NCBI GenBank assembly: GCA_947260005.1
Contig: CAMYOL010000044.1
Coordinates: forward strand, 1-40,246
Reading direction: 5' to 3'
Source: an uncultured Ectothiorhodospiraceae bacterium
GTDB taxonomy: Bacteria > Pseudomonadota > Gammaproteobacteria > UBA6429 > Thiohalophilaceae
DNA length: 40,246 nucleotides
In this document: positions 8,634 to 16,600 of the stretch, piece after piece
How the letters are laid out: each line of letters begins with the position of its first letter
Position numbering within the stretch: position 1 is the stretch's first letter
Translations under genes and position numbers: made by a program
Notes under the pieces: model-generated
What the model saw: the letters and a program-made list of their open reading frames with translations, nothing else
What the model was told of the DNA's origin: nothing
Database searches by the model: none

Positions 8634-9662
8634 CTAGTTTATGTAATCAAATAACTTGGTTCTTACATCCTTAGAGAGATTGTTTATACCCGATTGCATT
8701 TGTTGAACAAACTTATCTGGCATCTCCTGTGCTGCTTCGTAGGCGATTTGTATATCGCCGGGTCTATCTTCTAATAAGACAGTAAGTAACAATTCTGCCT
8801 GGTCATTATCTTTTAATGTCTTGGTCTGCATTGCGGGAGGGCGTCGAATTGATGAAACCAGTTTGTGCAGTGCATAACGTGCAGGTGAAGGGACATTAAC
8901 GAGTATACCTGCTTTGTTCACTATAACCGCTGGTTGTGTGTCCTGTAATAAATAGTCTAAAAAGCGCAGTGGTTCAGCGTAGGTATTTAGTGATTCAATT
9001 AATATTGGTTTAGAAGTAGGTTTTCCAATAAGTGGTGTCAGCACATCAACACTGAGTTGCTTACCTTGAATACGAAAGCTAGTTGAAGGCGATTTACGAT
9101 CTAAAGCGGGGACTTCGATGAAACCCATATCGGCATCAAGCAAGGTTTGTTTTAAATTGATGGGCTTATTACGAAGCGCGAGTGCGATATGCGTTTCACT
9201 CGCAATATCAACATCGTGCGTTTGAATCACTTTAGTGGGCCAGTTTATACCAAGCATATTTCCATAAAGACTAAATGCATGCGACCCTACGAGTACTCCA
9301 CCAACTAAAAATGCCCCAGCACGTTCAATGATCTCAAAGATTCGAGCTTCGGCACTACTGACAGCATGAGCGCCGCCGCTGACGAGCATAGTCACTAGTT
9401 GCTCACGGTTTTGACGATCGGGTTTCGCTTTTTCCCACAGTTGTTTTTCATTTTTTATTAAATTTTGTACAGCTTCTGAGTCCGGGCCAATATAATGTTG
9501 TGTTTTATTACTGCCGACAGTAAGTTGGAGATACCATTGAGTCGTGCCTTTGATGTCTTTTTTTACAAATGATAAGCCTCGCCCATTTGGAGCAGCTGCA
9601 TGCAGACATTGGCTGAGAAGCTGGGAGTAAAGAAGTCGTGTACTTTCAGATAAATAGTCCAT
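8634..9662 (-). CDS. Nucleotidyltransferase-domain protein, putative toxin-like
   Basis: A 342-residue protein. Residues about 1-110 form a separate N-terminal region. The NTase core follows, with LVGSHAFSLYGNMLG (about 122-136), THDVDIA carrying the paired aspartates, and SVDVLTPL as the probable third carboxylate. This is the GS-x-DxD plan of minimal nucleotidyltransferases. Unlike the two pairs in this window it has no winged-helix partner next to it, although it shares with the first pair the 13-14 bp inverted repeat upstream (9683-9716). ATG 9662 has no clear ribosome-binding site. The fold is well supported; substrate and role are unknown. Confidence 0.75.
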   Translation of the reverse strand: MDYLSESTRLLYSQLLSQCLHAAAPNGRGLSFVKKDIKGTTQWYLQLTVGSNKTQHYIGPDSEAVQNLIKNEKQLWEKAKPDRQNREQLVTMLVSGGAHAVSSAEARIFEIIERAGAFLVGGVLVGSHAFSLYGNMLGINWPTKVIQTHDVDIASETHIALALRNKPINLKQTLLDADMGFIEVPALDRKSPSTSFRIQGKQLSVDVLTPLIGKPTSKPILIESLNTYAEPLRFLDYLLQDTQPAVIVNKAGILVNVPSPARYALHKLVSSIRRPPAMQTKTLKDNDQAELLLTVLLEDRPGDIQIAYEAAQEMPDKFVQQMQSGINNLSKDVRTKLFDYIN

Positions 9663-9682
9663 ATTTCAATTAGATAGCGGCA

Positions 9683-9716
9683 GTTATACGCAGTTTAGAA
9701 TAAAACTGCGTATAAC
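9683..9716. repeat. 14-bp perfect inverted repeat upstream of lone NTase
   Basis: GTTATACGCAGTTT and its exact complement AAACTGCGTATAAC enclose a 6-base loop. The arm is the same as at 2029-2062 plus one base pair. It lies 20 bases upstream of ATG 9662. Confidence 0.8.
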
Positions 9717-9745
9717 GCTAGTTTTGGACATTGGCGCAATTGTAG

Positions 9746-9764
9746 TTAGTGCATTCAAAGCACA
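9746..9764 (+). repeat. Solitary AGCACA-type arm without a tRNA fragment
   Basis: TTAGTGCATTCAAAGCACA matches the arm TTAGCACATTTTAAGCACA found before the tRNA-Glu fragments, and like that of copy 2 it follows the GTTATACGCAGTT inverted repeat. No tRNA-Glu core is found in the next 100 bases. It may mark an attachment site whose core has been deleted. Confidence 0.5.
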
Positions 9765-9935
9765 TCAAAACAAATAACCTTTAAATACAGGATCTTGAGC
9801 TAATATCTAACTTACTGATATCAAAGAAAAATTATTACTTAAAACCGGTCGTTAAAGTGGCCAGAAACAAGCATTAGGCCCATGGAATTGGAACAGAGCC
9901 ACTTCTTGAGTTATTCTGTCTTTATGGTATTCTTT

Positions 9936-9945
9936 ATTCGCGAAT
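9936..9945 (+). promoter_or_regulatory. Palindrome before second winged-helix gene
   Basis: ATTCGCGAAT, a perfect 10-base palindrome 12 bases before ATG 9958. A possible operator for the winged-helix protein; weak on its own. Confidence 0.3.
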
Positions 9946-9957
9946 CGCAAATAACAA

Positions 9958-10506
9958 ATGGATATCATGTTAAAACCACAAGACATAGTTGTGCTACTGA
10001 AAGTCCTGGCCAGGCAGAAAAAAAACTGGTCGTACAATGAATTGGCTTTCGAACTAGACATGAGTGCGTCAGAAGTTCACGCGGCCATCAAGCGTGCTTT
10101 GGAGGCAGGTTTGGCGGTGAAACAGGGCGATGATATCTGGCCACAAAGTCGAAATCTGGAGGAATTTATTCTTCATGGATTGCAATATGTGTTTGTTCCA
10201 CGACGAGGTGAACTGACTCGTGGAGTAGCAACCTCATATGCCGCCGAACCATTAAATGAATATATTGTTGGCGATGATGAGCCACCGCCGATCTGGCCGG
10301 ACGCCGAGGGTGATGTACGCGGGATGTCTTTTTCCCCTCTGTATCGCTCGGTGCCTAATGCCGCAAAAAACGATCCTGAGTTATACGAGTGGTTAGCGTT
10401 GGTGGATGCGATACGTGGAGGACGTGTTAGGGAGAAACAAAAGGCAATACAGTTAATTAAAAGGAAGTTTAAGCACTATGATGCGATTAAAAAATCCAAA
10501 TCTTGA
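9958..10506 (+). CDS. Winged-helix protein, putative antitoxin (second pair)
   Basis: A 182-residue homologue of the protein at 1412-1963. The winged helix occupies about residues 4-55 (MLKPQDIVVLLKVLAR ... NELAFELDMSASEVHAAIKRAL), and the last 60 residues carry matching LYRSVP, LALVDAIRGGRVREKQ elements, so the homology runs over the whole length. Starts are possible at ATG 9958 and ATG 9967; neither has a strong ribosome-binding site, and 9967 matches the homologue's domain start better. It overlaps the following nucleotidyltransferase remnant by 29 bases. With its partner broken it may persist as an orphan antitoxin or DNA-binding protein. Confidence 0.75.
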   Translation: MDIMLKPQDIVVLLKVLARQKKNWSYNELAFELDMSASEVHAAIKRALEAGLAVKQGDDIWPQSRNLEEFILHGLQYVFVPRRGELTRGVATSYAAEPLNEYIVGDDEPPPIWPDAEGDVRGMSFSPLYRSVPNAAKNDPELYEWLALVDAIRGGRVREKQKAIQLIKRKFKHYDAIKKSKS

Positions 10507-10747
10507 GATTCTAATTCGTACTGTCGAACGTCTTGGAGAGTTAACAGATGAGATGGTATTTCTGGGTGGTTGTGCAACGGGGCTATTAATTACCGATAAG
10601 GCGGCGCCGCCTATTCGAATGACCAAAGATGTAGATGCGATTGTGCATGTAACTTCACTTATTGAGTACTATAAATTGTCAGATAAACTTCGTGCTGTCG
10701 GTTTTATAGCGTTCACGTCATCAAAATATCATCCATATGTAACGTAG
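10478..10747 (+). pseudogene. Truncated nucleotidyltransferase (second NTase pair)
   Basis: Eighty-nine residues that match the N-terminal part of the 235-residue NTase at 708-1415: FLGGCATGLLITD, then RMTKDVDAIVHV, then a helix ending LRAVGF. There the similarity stops and 13 unrelated residues lead to TAG. The homologue continues for about 140 residues, including the third catalytic carboxylate (DLMP), so this copy should be inactive. The break lies near 10708. The same frame stays open after the TAG to 10852 with a basic, proline-containing stretch that overlaps the PAP2 gene start, which may be a scrap of another gene. A deletion between defence cargo and the lipid genes is the likely cause. 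Confidence 0.8.
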
Positions 10748-10793
10748 TTGCCATATCCAGATCCAAAACTACCTGTTAAGAAACGCTTAATCG

Positions 10794-11348
10794 ATGAGAA
10801 CAGGATATATGTATCAGGACAAATCGACATTATTACTGCAGCGAGCGATTGAAAAAGAACTGAACTTTTGCCTACTGGTGAATCAGTCTCTCAGCGCTCC
10901 GGTCATTCAGCGCTTTTTTGCCATCATTAGCCGGCTAGGCGATGGTGTGTTCTGGTATAGCCTGATCGCCTGTTTACCATTTTATTTTGGTTCAGACGCA
11001 CTAAAAGTATCGGGTTTAATGGTCGTGGTTGGTGTTGCGAACCTGATCATTTACAAGTTGTTAAAAAATATTACCTGCCGCGAGCGTCCGTGTAATACCA
11101 ACCAACAGATTATTCCGGGAGCCCGCCTGCTGGATCACTACAGTTTCCCATCTGGTCATACCCTGCATGCCGTCGCTTTTACGATCATCGTTTTGAGCTT
11201 TTACCCGGTGCTGGGCTGGTTGTTGATTCCATTTGCATCCCTGGTTGCGATGTCAAGAGTTATTCTTGGTTTACATTATCCGACTGACGTTGTGGCGGGT
11301 GCCTTAATTGCGACGCTGACAACTACACTGGCACTGACGGTTATCTGA
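10794..11348 (+). CDS. PAP2-family membrane phosphatase
   Basis: A 184-residue integral membrane protein with about five hydrophobic segments and the complete PAP2/acid-phosphatase signature: KNITCRERP (K-x6-RP), FPSGH, and SRVILGLHYPTD (SR-x5-H-x3-D). Such enzymes dephosphorylate phosphatidic acid, phosphatidylglycerol phosphate or undecaprenyl diphosphate at the outer face of the inner membrane. ATG 10794 gives the longest form; ATG 10809 follows AGGA closely and gives a protein shorter by 5. It converges on agt, from which it is separated by one base, and its place beside plcP-agt suggests a role in supplying diacylglycerol or recovering phosphate. No PhoB box is seen directly before it. 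Confidence 0.85.
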   Translation: MRTGYMYQDKSTLLLQRAIEKELNFCLLVNQSLSAPVIQRFFAIISRLGDGVFWYSLIACLPFYFGSDALKVSGLMVVVGVANLIIYKLLKNITCRERPCNTNQQIIPGARLLDHYSFPSGHTLHAVAFTIIVLSFYPVLGWLLIPFASLVAMSRVILGLHYPTDVVAGALIATLTTTLALTVI

Positions 11349-11349
11349 A

Positions 11350-12402
11350 TTAACAGACTATATCATCGGCTGCAGTAGTCTCCACTATAGATGCATTATT
11401 TCGGGAAGGATTCTTTTCCAGGTGGCCATAAAACTGTTCTGAAGCGGCCATCCATGAGCGAGTTTCAGCAAAGGCCCTGGCGTCTTTCGGATCCAGTTCC
11501 AGTGCCTGCATGGTAGCAGTTTTAAGATCGTTATCCAGAACACCGGTAATTCCATTTTGTACGACATCCACGGGACCAGTAACGGGGTAGGCTGCCACGG
11601 GCAGGCCACAGGCCATCGCTTCGAGCATGACCAGACCAAATGTATCGGTCTTGCTAGGGAAAACAAAGACATCAGATGACTGAATAAGCTTTACAAGTTC
11701 TTCACCATATTTAAATCCAGTGAACATGACGTCGGGATATTTTTGCTTGAGCATTTCAAGATCCGGACCACCACCCACAACATATTTTGTTCCGGGGATG
11801 TCCATATCCAGAAAATCGTTAATATTTTTTTCAACTGCGACCCGTCCAAAATAAATACTGATCGGTCGAGCATCGTTCAAGTGGTTTTTATTACCAACGT
11901 GGAATAGTTCCGTGTCGACACCACGGGTCCAGATCACGACGTTTTTAAAGCCCCACTTAAGCAATTCCTGGCGTTGTGATTCCGTGGGTACCATGATGCG
12001 TTCTGAGCTACGGTGTAAGCGTCTTAAAAATGCATAAGAAACGGATATAGGTATCGGAACACGCATACGAACATAATATGGAAATTGCGTGTGATAAGCT
12101 GTGGTATGTTTAATTTTTCGTTTTTTACAATACTTTTTGGCCGCCATACCCAGCGTACCTTCCGTTGCAATGTGAATGCAGTTAGGTTCGAACTCATCCA
12201 GCAGTTTAAATACCTTATTGCTAGGGAATAAGGACAGGCGGATATCTGGATAGGTTGGCAATGGAATGGTTTTGAACATCTGTGGAGTGATGAACAGGAC
12301 CTCGTGGCTCATTTTTTCGAGACACTCTTTGGTGCGGGTTAAGGTGGTGACGACGCCATTGGTTTGTGGGTACCAGGCGTCTGTAATAACGGCTATCTTC
12401 AT
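11350..12402 (-). CDS. agt: GT4-family glycosyltransferase, probable Agt (diacylglycerol glycosyltransferase)
   Basis: A 350-residue GT-B glycosyltransferase. The N-terminal domain opens [20 protein letters not shown], and the C-terminal domain has the nucleotide-sugar motif SKTDTFGLVMLEAMACGLPV (E-x7-E type, about residues 252-271). No signal peptide; membrane-associated by family habit. It overlaps the plcP stop by 4 bases (ATGA). In marine and soil bacteria plcP and agt form an operon in which PlcP turns phospholipids into diacylglycerol and Agt adds a sugar to make mono-glycosyl diacylglycerols during phosphate starvation. The Agt assignment rests on that pairing; by sequence alone it could also be an alpha-mannosyltransferase. 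Sugar specificity cannot be read here. Confidence 0.8.
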   Translation of the reverse strand: MKIAVITDAWYPQTNGVVTTLTRTKECLEKMSHEVLFITPQMFKTIPLPTYPDIRLSLFPSNKVFKLLDEFEPNCIHIATEGTLGMAAKKYCKKRKIKHTTAYHTQFPYYVRMRVPIPISVSYAFLRRLHRSSERIMVPTESQRQELLKWGFKNVVIWTRGVDTELFHVGNKNHLNDARPISIYFGRVAVEKNINDFLDMDIPGTKYVVGGGPDLEMLKQKYPDVMFTGFKYGEELVKLIQSSDVFVFPSKTDTFGLVMLEAMACGLPVAAYPVTGPVDVVQNGITGVLDNDLKTATMQALELDPKDARAFAETRSWMAASEQFYGHLEKNPSRNNASIVETTAADDIVC

Positions 12403-13211
12403 GCGACCTGTGGAAATTCCGGTAAGGCCTCTGAATCGGATTTCACAGCATGTTGCTTGTCAGACCAGTGAATGAGTTCAATCGTGCCATCCAGTTGCTC
12501 AACCAGGGCAGTGCAATGTTCTATCCAGTCACCATCATTGCAATAGACGACACCATCTATTAAACGAATATCGGCATGATGGATATGCCCACATACCACC
12601 ATGTCATAGCCTCGTTTCTTTGCATCAGCCGCGACGATATTCTCAAACTTACGAATATGTGCCATCGCATTTTTGATATTGTTCTTCACATATTTGGCTA
12701 ATGACCAGAAGGGAAAACCCAGGCGACGACGTGCCTTATCCAGTAAGCGGTTAGCGTACAGGATGAAGTCATAGCTTAGATTACCAATGAACTCGATAAA
12801 TCGACTGCATTGCATCATGGAATCGTATTTATCCCCATGTAGCATGTGGATACGCCGGCCATCAAGTGATTCATATGTATATTCACTATGGATTTCGACG
12901 TTGCCAAAGACTATGCCGCTATAGGCTCTGAACTCTTCATCATGGTTACCCGGTATGTAAATGACCTTGGTGTTATGTTTGGCTTTGCCAAGGATCATAC
13001 GAATGACATTATTATGCGCCTGTGGCCAGAACATGGTTCGTTTCATTGACCAGATATCGATGATGTCACCTACCAGAAACAGATACTCTGTTTCGGTTGA
13101 GCGTAAGAAATCGAGTAGATACTCAGCTTTGCAGCCTTTATAACCTAGATGGACATCAGATATCCATATGGCTCGGTATTTCAAAGGTTTTGAGGACTTT
13201 TTGGGTGACAT
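12399..13211 (-). CDS. plcP: PlcP-type metallophosphoesterase (phosphate-starvation phospholipase C)
   Basis: A 270-residue calcineurin-like phosphoesterase with all metal-binding motifs in order: ISDVHLG (about 18-24), VGDIIDIW (47-54), GNHDE (90-94), HGDKYD (125-130) and GHIHHADI (209-216). It resembles LpxH but is longer and matches the PlcP group, which removes the phosphate-containing head group from phosphatidylcholine, phosphatidylglycerol and phosphatidylethanolamine. AAGG sits six bases before ATG 13211, inside the ugd remnant. The gene overlaps agt by 4 bases and lies downstream of a strong PhoB box (13401-13418), both of which favour PlcP over a second LpxH. Expected to act at the inner face of the inner membrane. 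Confidence 0.85.
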   Translation of the reverse strand: MSPKKSSKPLKYRAIWISDVHLGYKGCKAEYLLDFLRSTETEYLFLVGDIIDIWSMKRTMFWPQAHNNVIRMILGKAKHNTKVIYIPGNHDEEFRAYSGIVFGNVEIHSEYTYESLDGRRIHMLHGDKYDSMMQCSRFIEFIGNLSYDFILYANRLLDKARRRLGFPFWSLAKYVKNNIKNAMAHIRKFENIVAADAKKRGYDMVVCGHIHHADIRLIDGVVYCNDGDWIEHCTALVEQLDGTIELIHWSDKQHAVKSDSEALPEFPQVA

Positions 13212-13330
13212 GATAAACCTTTCCAGTCGGCTGTTTTAATGTCAACACAGGTAACGTTGTGACCTGCATCTGCAAAAATTGCGGCCTGAACTAAGCCGAC
13301 ATAACCTGTTCCGAATACTGTTACTTTCAT
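13181..13330 (-). pseudogene. 5' remnant of a UDP-glucose 6-dehydrogenase gene
   Basis: From ATG 13330 a frame of 49 codons opens with [13 protein letters not shown] and goes on to a typical second Rossmann strand ending NVTCVD, the hallmark start of UDP-glucose/GDP-mannose dehydrogenases. Homology ends after about 30 residues. The frame then runs into the beginning of plcP in another frame and stops at 13181. More than 350 residues are missing, so no enzyme is made. It sits between the PhoB box and plcP and may now act only as a translated leader. An intact ancestor would have made UDP-glucuronate, the donor for glucuronosyl-diacylglycerol, which fits the Agt pathway. Confidence 0.75.
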
Positions 13331-13400
13331 AACTCAACATTAAGTCATTAAATATTTATGACAGTATGGTTGGGCCTTATTACAGATCTTGGTCAAACCA

Positions 13401-13418
13401 ATGACAATTTAGTGACAA
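13401..13418 (-). promoter_or_regulatory. PhoB box upstream of plcP-agt
   Basis: On the minus strand TTGTCACTAAATTGTCAT: two TGTCA half-sites in the 7-4-7 arrangement of the E. coli consensus CTGTCATAAATCTGTCAT. It lies 71 bases upstream of the ugd-remnant ATG and immediately after the arsJ stop. Confidence 0.8.
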
Positions 13419-13420
13419 CA

Positions 13421-14629
13421 TCAGGTAGCTATTTGATGCTTTGAATTAAGTTTTATAGATAATATGACAGTAAATAACACGAACAGACAAGTTGCCCAAA
13501 GGCATCCGGTTAAACCGTAATTCTGATAAAGCAAACCGGATAGTATGGTACCCGTTAGTCGACCGCCTGCATTGGCCATGTAATAAAATCCGACATTAGT
13601 GGCAACCTTTTCCTGGTCTGACCAGGCAACGATCAGGAAGGAGTGCACGGCAGAATTAATGGCAAATACCGCAGCAAAAATAATCAGGCCGACGATCAAG
13701 CTTACCCTGGGTTCAATGTTCAATTGCATAGCGATGGCCAGGCCGAAACAAACGAGTAATAAAATACCGGCCCATAACAAAGCCGTCATAGCCGTTGGTC
13801 CGCGACCAGCGTGGCTACGTTTGAGTAATCCGGGTGCGCTGGCCTGCACTATGCCGTAACCAATGATCCAGATCGCAAAAAAACTTCCTACTTCAGAAAA
13901 ACTCCAGCCAAAAACAGAATACAGAAATACGGGCAGGCCAACCACGAACCAGATATCGCGCGCACTGAACAGGAAAAACCGTGCAGCTGACAGCCAGTTG
14001 ATTTGCGGGGTTTGGGAGAATAACTGTTTGAATTTAGTTTTCGATTTTGACTGGCCGAGTTTTCCCGGTAATAGAATAAACGATAATATCAGGAACACGC
14101 TGAGAAACGCTGCAAGAAAAACCAGTGCGCCACGAAATTCAAGATATTGCAGTAAGGCGGCACCGATGAAAAATCCCGCACCTTTTAATGCGTTCTTGGA
14201 ACCGGTTAACACGGCAATCCATTTGAATAACCGGGAGTCAGAATGTTCAGGTAAAAAGGTTTTAACACTTGCTTTGGCTGACATTTTGTTCAGGTCTTTG
14301 GCGATTCCAGACAGGGCCTGAGCAAACATAACGTATGCGACGGATAGCCAGGGATCCGGAACGGTGAGCATAACTAAGGCACCTATCTGCAAGCCCATAC
14401 CAAGATGCATGGTCACATTTAATCCGACGCGAGAAGCAAGCCAGCCGCCAAAAAGGTTGGTGACAATGCCGAAAAATTCATAAAACAGGAAGAGTAATGC
14501 AACTTCAAATGGTGTATAGCCGAGAAGATGGAAATACAGCACAACCAGCATTCTGATCGCGCCATCAGTAATAGTGAAACCCCAGTAGCTGGCAGTCACA
14601 ATCAGATAATTTCTGAGTGAAGAATTCAT
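13421..14629 (-). CDS. arsJ: MFS transporter, probable ArsJ (organoarsenical efflux)
   Basis: A 402-residue protein with about twelve hydrophobic segments. Its N-terminus (NYLIVTASYWGFTITDGAIR, residues 7-26) and the following FYEFFGIVTNLFGGWLASR and GIAKDLNKMSAK segments are characteristic of ArsJ. ArsJ exports 1-arseno-3-phosphoglycerate made by glyceraldehyde-3-phosphate dehydrogenase when arsenate replaces phosphate. The usual neighbouring gapdh is not in this window. In a Pho-controlled region the gene makes sense because arsenate enters by the phosphate uptake systems induced in starvation. ATG 14629 has a weak ribosome-binding site. It lies downstream of the GDPD gene, beyond a terminator, so it probably has its own promoter. 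A generic MFS carrier remains possible. Confidence 0.7.
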   Translation of the reverse strand: MNSSLRNYLIVTASYWGFTITDGAIRMLVVLYFHLLGYTPFEVALLFLFYEFFGIVTNLFGGWLASRVGLNVTMHLGMGLQIGALVMLTVPDPWLSVAYVMFAQALSGIAKDLNKMSAKASVKTFLPEHSDSRLFKWIAVLTGSKNALKGAGFFIGAALLQYLEFRGALVFLAAFLSVFLILSFILLPGKLGQSKSKTKFKQLFSQTPQINWLSAARFFLFSARDIWFVVGLPVFLYSVFGWSFSEVGSFFAIWIIGYGIVQASAPGLLKRSHAGRGPTAMTALLWAGILLLVCFGLAIAMQLNIEPRVSLIVGLIIFAAVFAINSAVHSFLIVAWSDQEKVATNVGFYYMANAGGRLTGTILSGLLYQNYGLTGCLWATCLFVLFTVILSIKLNSKHQIAT

Positions 14630-14700
14630 TACATAATATTATCAAACTGGCGCCTCAAGAGTTAATAGGCGGCTTGAGAATAAATTGATTTTTGAGGAAT

Positions 14701-14728
14701 AAAAAAGGCCAGCTTTATTCAGCTGGCC
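14701..14728 (-). terminator. Rho-independent terminator of the GDPD gene
   Basis: On the minus strand GGCCAGC, 8-base loop, GCTGGCC, then TTTTTT, 36 bases after the stop at 14764. It separates the GDPD gene from arsJ. Confidence 0.85.
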
Positions 14729-14763
14729 AAGGTTTCTCAGGAGGATATGGTTATTGTTGTTAA

Positions 14764-16041
14764 TTACTTTAGTTTCATACAGTTGGCATAATAAGTAACC
14801 GTTGCTGGCCAGTCAGAAAATATACCTAAGATGCCCACATCCTGTGCTAATACGTCCAGAACCTGCATGGTGTCACCATCATTATTGATCGCGGCGGTTA
14901 CGGTTTGGTGATACCAGCCTCCACCGGATGTTAATAGACCAGAACGCTCAAGTGTCCAGGTAATGATGTCCAGTCCGGCTGCTTTAGCTGCGACTGCATA
15001 GTCTGATGGCACGATTTTGTCGCCATCGAGTTTTAACAGCATCCACATAGGTGGTGCGATGATCTTTACTCCTGATGCAGTCAAATCTTCCATGCTTGGT
15101 GACCATGTAGCAGGATTAGTATGATCGAAAGTTGCATCATCATAACGACCATCCAGATATACAGCTTGTTGGCCAAAAGCAGGGTTATTCTGAATCCAGT
15201 ACAGCACATCATTTACGTTGAATGACTGGGCAAACACATCGCCGGCCGGGACGCCTGCTTGTTTATACTCGTCAATCATTTGCTGCGCATAATCCTGTTG
15301 CGTGTACCCACCCTCAAATGGCATGGTCACGCTTGGTGACTTTAACTCAGGCGTCATTTTTACACCAAGCTTCTTAAATAACTCGATACTTTCTGCATGC
15401 GTCAACAAGCTGCCTTTCGCAGAATACAGATCAGTGCGGAATGATGATGTTGAATTTAGATATTCCTCAAGGGTTGCAGCATTAGCATTTCCCGCATCCA
15501 TTTTTCCTTGAAGAGTTTTGAATTCAGCAAGAGTAATATCACTGGTGCAACAGCGAACATTTGCAAAGGGGGTGGCACTACTGTAATCGGGAGGTACAGT
15601 ACATTTGTTTGCTAGAGGCGTTGCAAGAATATTCGTCGTGGTATGCAGATCACATTGTGAGTGGCGACAGACAAGTTCTCGGTCTTTAGTGAAAGTGACA
15701 TCACACTCAAGTATGCCAGCGCCCATTTTAGCTGCTGCCAGGTAGGATTCTTTGGTATGTTCAGGAAACTGAAGTGGCGCGCCGCGGTGACCAATTGAAA
15801 AGTCACTTCGCTTGAATGGTCCTTTTTTACAGGACTTAAGCTTTTTCTTTAATTTACCTTCATCCATATCCTGTACAAGAAAAAATGGGCGTGGCCCGAG
15901 CTGAACTACCTGGTTATTTCTGTTTTTCCATGAATGATCAGAATATTCGCGTTCATCGGCTAGAACAACCTGACTAAGCAGAACCATGATTAATGAGAGT
16001 AACAGAAAAAGTTTAACTAAATTCATTTTTACTGTGGACAT
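14764..16041 (-). CDS. Secreted glycerophosphodiester phosphodiesterase
   Basis: A 425-residue exported enzyme. A signal peptide covers about residues 1-28 (hydrophobic core [17 protein letters not shown], cleavage near ADE). The GDPD domain starts with IGHRGA (H85), then the EHTKESY segment and ECDVTFTKD (acidic metal ligands), and further down a second HSQCD block. The reaction splits glycerophosphodiesters, the deacylated heads of phospholipids, into glycerol 3-phosphate and an alcohol in the periplasm or outside. It is longer than GlpQ (about 350) and has several cysteines that may pair. ATG 16041 has GGGAG six to seven bases upstream. A PhoB-box-like sequence (16110-16127) and the neighbourhood suggest phosphate-starvation control. 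Confidence 0.85.
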   Translation of the reverse strand: MSTVKMNLVKLFLLLSLIMVLLSQVVLADEREYSDHSWKNRNNQVVQLGPRPFFLVQDMDEGKLKKKLKSCKKGPFKRSDFSIGHRGAPLQFPEHTKESYLAAAKMGAGILECDVTFTKDRELVCRHSQCDLHTTTNILATPLANKCTVPPDYSSATPFANVRCCTSDITLAEFKTLQGKMDAGNANAATLEEYLNSTSSFRTDLYSAKGSLLTHAESIELFKKLGVKMTPELKSPSVTMPFEGGYTQQDYAQQMIDEYKQAGVPAGDVFAQSFNVNDVLYWIQNNPAFGQQAVYLDGRYDDATFDHTNPATWSPSMEDLTASGVKIIAPPMWMLLKLDGDKIVPSDYAVAAKAAGLDIITWTLERSGLLTSGGGWYHQTVTAAINNDGDTMQVLDVLAQDVGILGIFSDWPATVTYYANCMKLK

Positions 16042-16109
16042 TGTTTTCTCCCTGTAATGTATCCTTGAAATTAGAAGAAAGAAAATTAATTATCCTGTGT
16101 TTCCCTGTT

Positions 16110-16127
16110 ATGCCAGTTTGGTTACAT
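16110..16127 (-). promoter_or_regulatory. Possible PhoB box upstream of the GDPD gene
   Basis: Minus strand ATGTAACCAAACTGGCAT: 7-4-7 layout with a good first half-site and one mismatch in the second. A GATAAT at 16089-16094 could be the -10. Spacing to it is a little long, so this is tentative. Confidence 0.4.
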
Positions 16128-16252
16128 TTTGGTTAAGATTGATTGCGAATAAATTTTACCTGGACAGGTTCATATATCCTTAACCTGAAAGTCATTGTTC
16201 TTGAACATTTATACCATAGAATTTTAAGAAATCTATTATGGCAGGATTAATT

Positions 16253-16342
16253 ATGGAGTTAACAAGTAAACAATATAACTGGATGAGTGCAATAGCTGTT
16301 TCCGTGTTACTTGTTATATCGATTGCTACAAGTTTCATCTAG
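16253..16342 (+). CDS. Small single-span membrane protein
   Basis: Twenty-nine codons from ATG 16253 to TAG 16340-16342, with AGGA six bases before the start; an ATG at 16238 in frame would add five residues. The product is a short polar head (MELTSKQYNWM) followed by a single hydrophobic helix (SAIAVSVLLVISIATSFI), the usual form of bacterial small membrane proteins. It lies alone between the divergent GDPD and aminotransferase genes. Real translation is likely but not proven, and function is unknown. Confidence 0.5.
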   Translation: MELTSKQYNWMSAIAVSVLLVISIATSFI

Positions 16343-16561
16343 ATTCAATTTCCGCGCTTTCCCTGTCCTGCAGTGGAAACATCCTCCTGGGGCAGCATTA
16401 GATGCTCTTCGACTACTCTCGTGCTCATATTCAGAGCCGGCCTGATTGCGACTGATCTGGCCGGCCCTGAATCACCTGCATGCCGCTAAATATTCAGCTA
16501 TGTAACACAAATTAAACATGAATATGGTTTAAGTAGTCGTTGATTATTCATTGAAATTTTA
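16343..16561. other. Intergenic with a GC-rich hairpin
   Basis: GCCGGCC (16436-16442) pairs with GGCCGGC (16459-16465) around a 16-base loop. There is no T-run, so it is not a standard terminator. The rest holds no recognisable gene. Confidence 0.45.
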
Positions 16562-16579
16562 ATGTCATCTTTCTGTCAT
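16562..16579 (+). promoter_or_regulatory. PhoB box upstream of the aminotransferase
   Basis: ATGTCATCTTTCTGTCAT: two complete TGTCAT half-sites 11 bases apart, seventeen of eighteen positions compatible with consensus half-site rules. It ends 21 bases before ATG 16601, so the transcript leader is short or the box overlaps the core promoter. Confidence 0.85.
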
Positions 16580-16600
16580 AAAAAGATGAGAGGAAACATA

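Noticed and set aside
2029-9716. Integron attC sites, because of the GTTATACGC/GCGTATAAC ends
   Set aside because: In attC the AAC-ending half precedes the GTT-starting half with tens of bases of stem between them; here the order is reversed and the loop is only 6-8 bases. No integron integrase is visible.
12399-13211. LpxH (UDP-2,3-diacylglucosamine hydrolase) of lipid A synthesis
   Set aside because: Same fold, but the length, the overlap with agt and the PhoB box fit PlcP better.
16562-16600. An N-terminal extension of the aminotransferase
   Set aside because: The upstream ATG is part of a PhoB box and lacks a ribosome-binding site; the ATG at 16601 has a good one.
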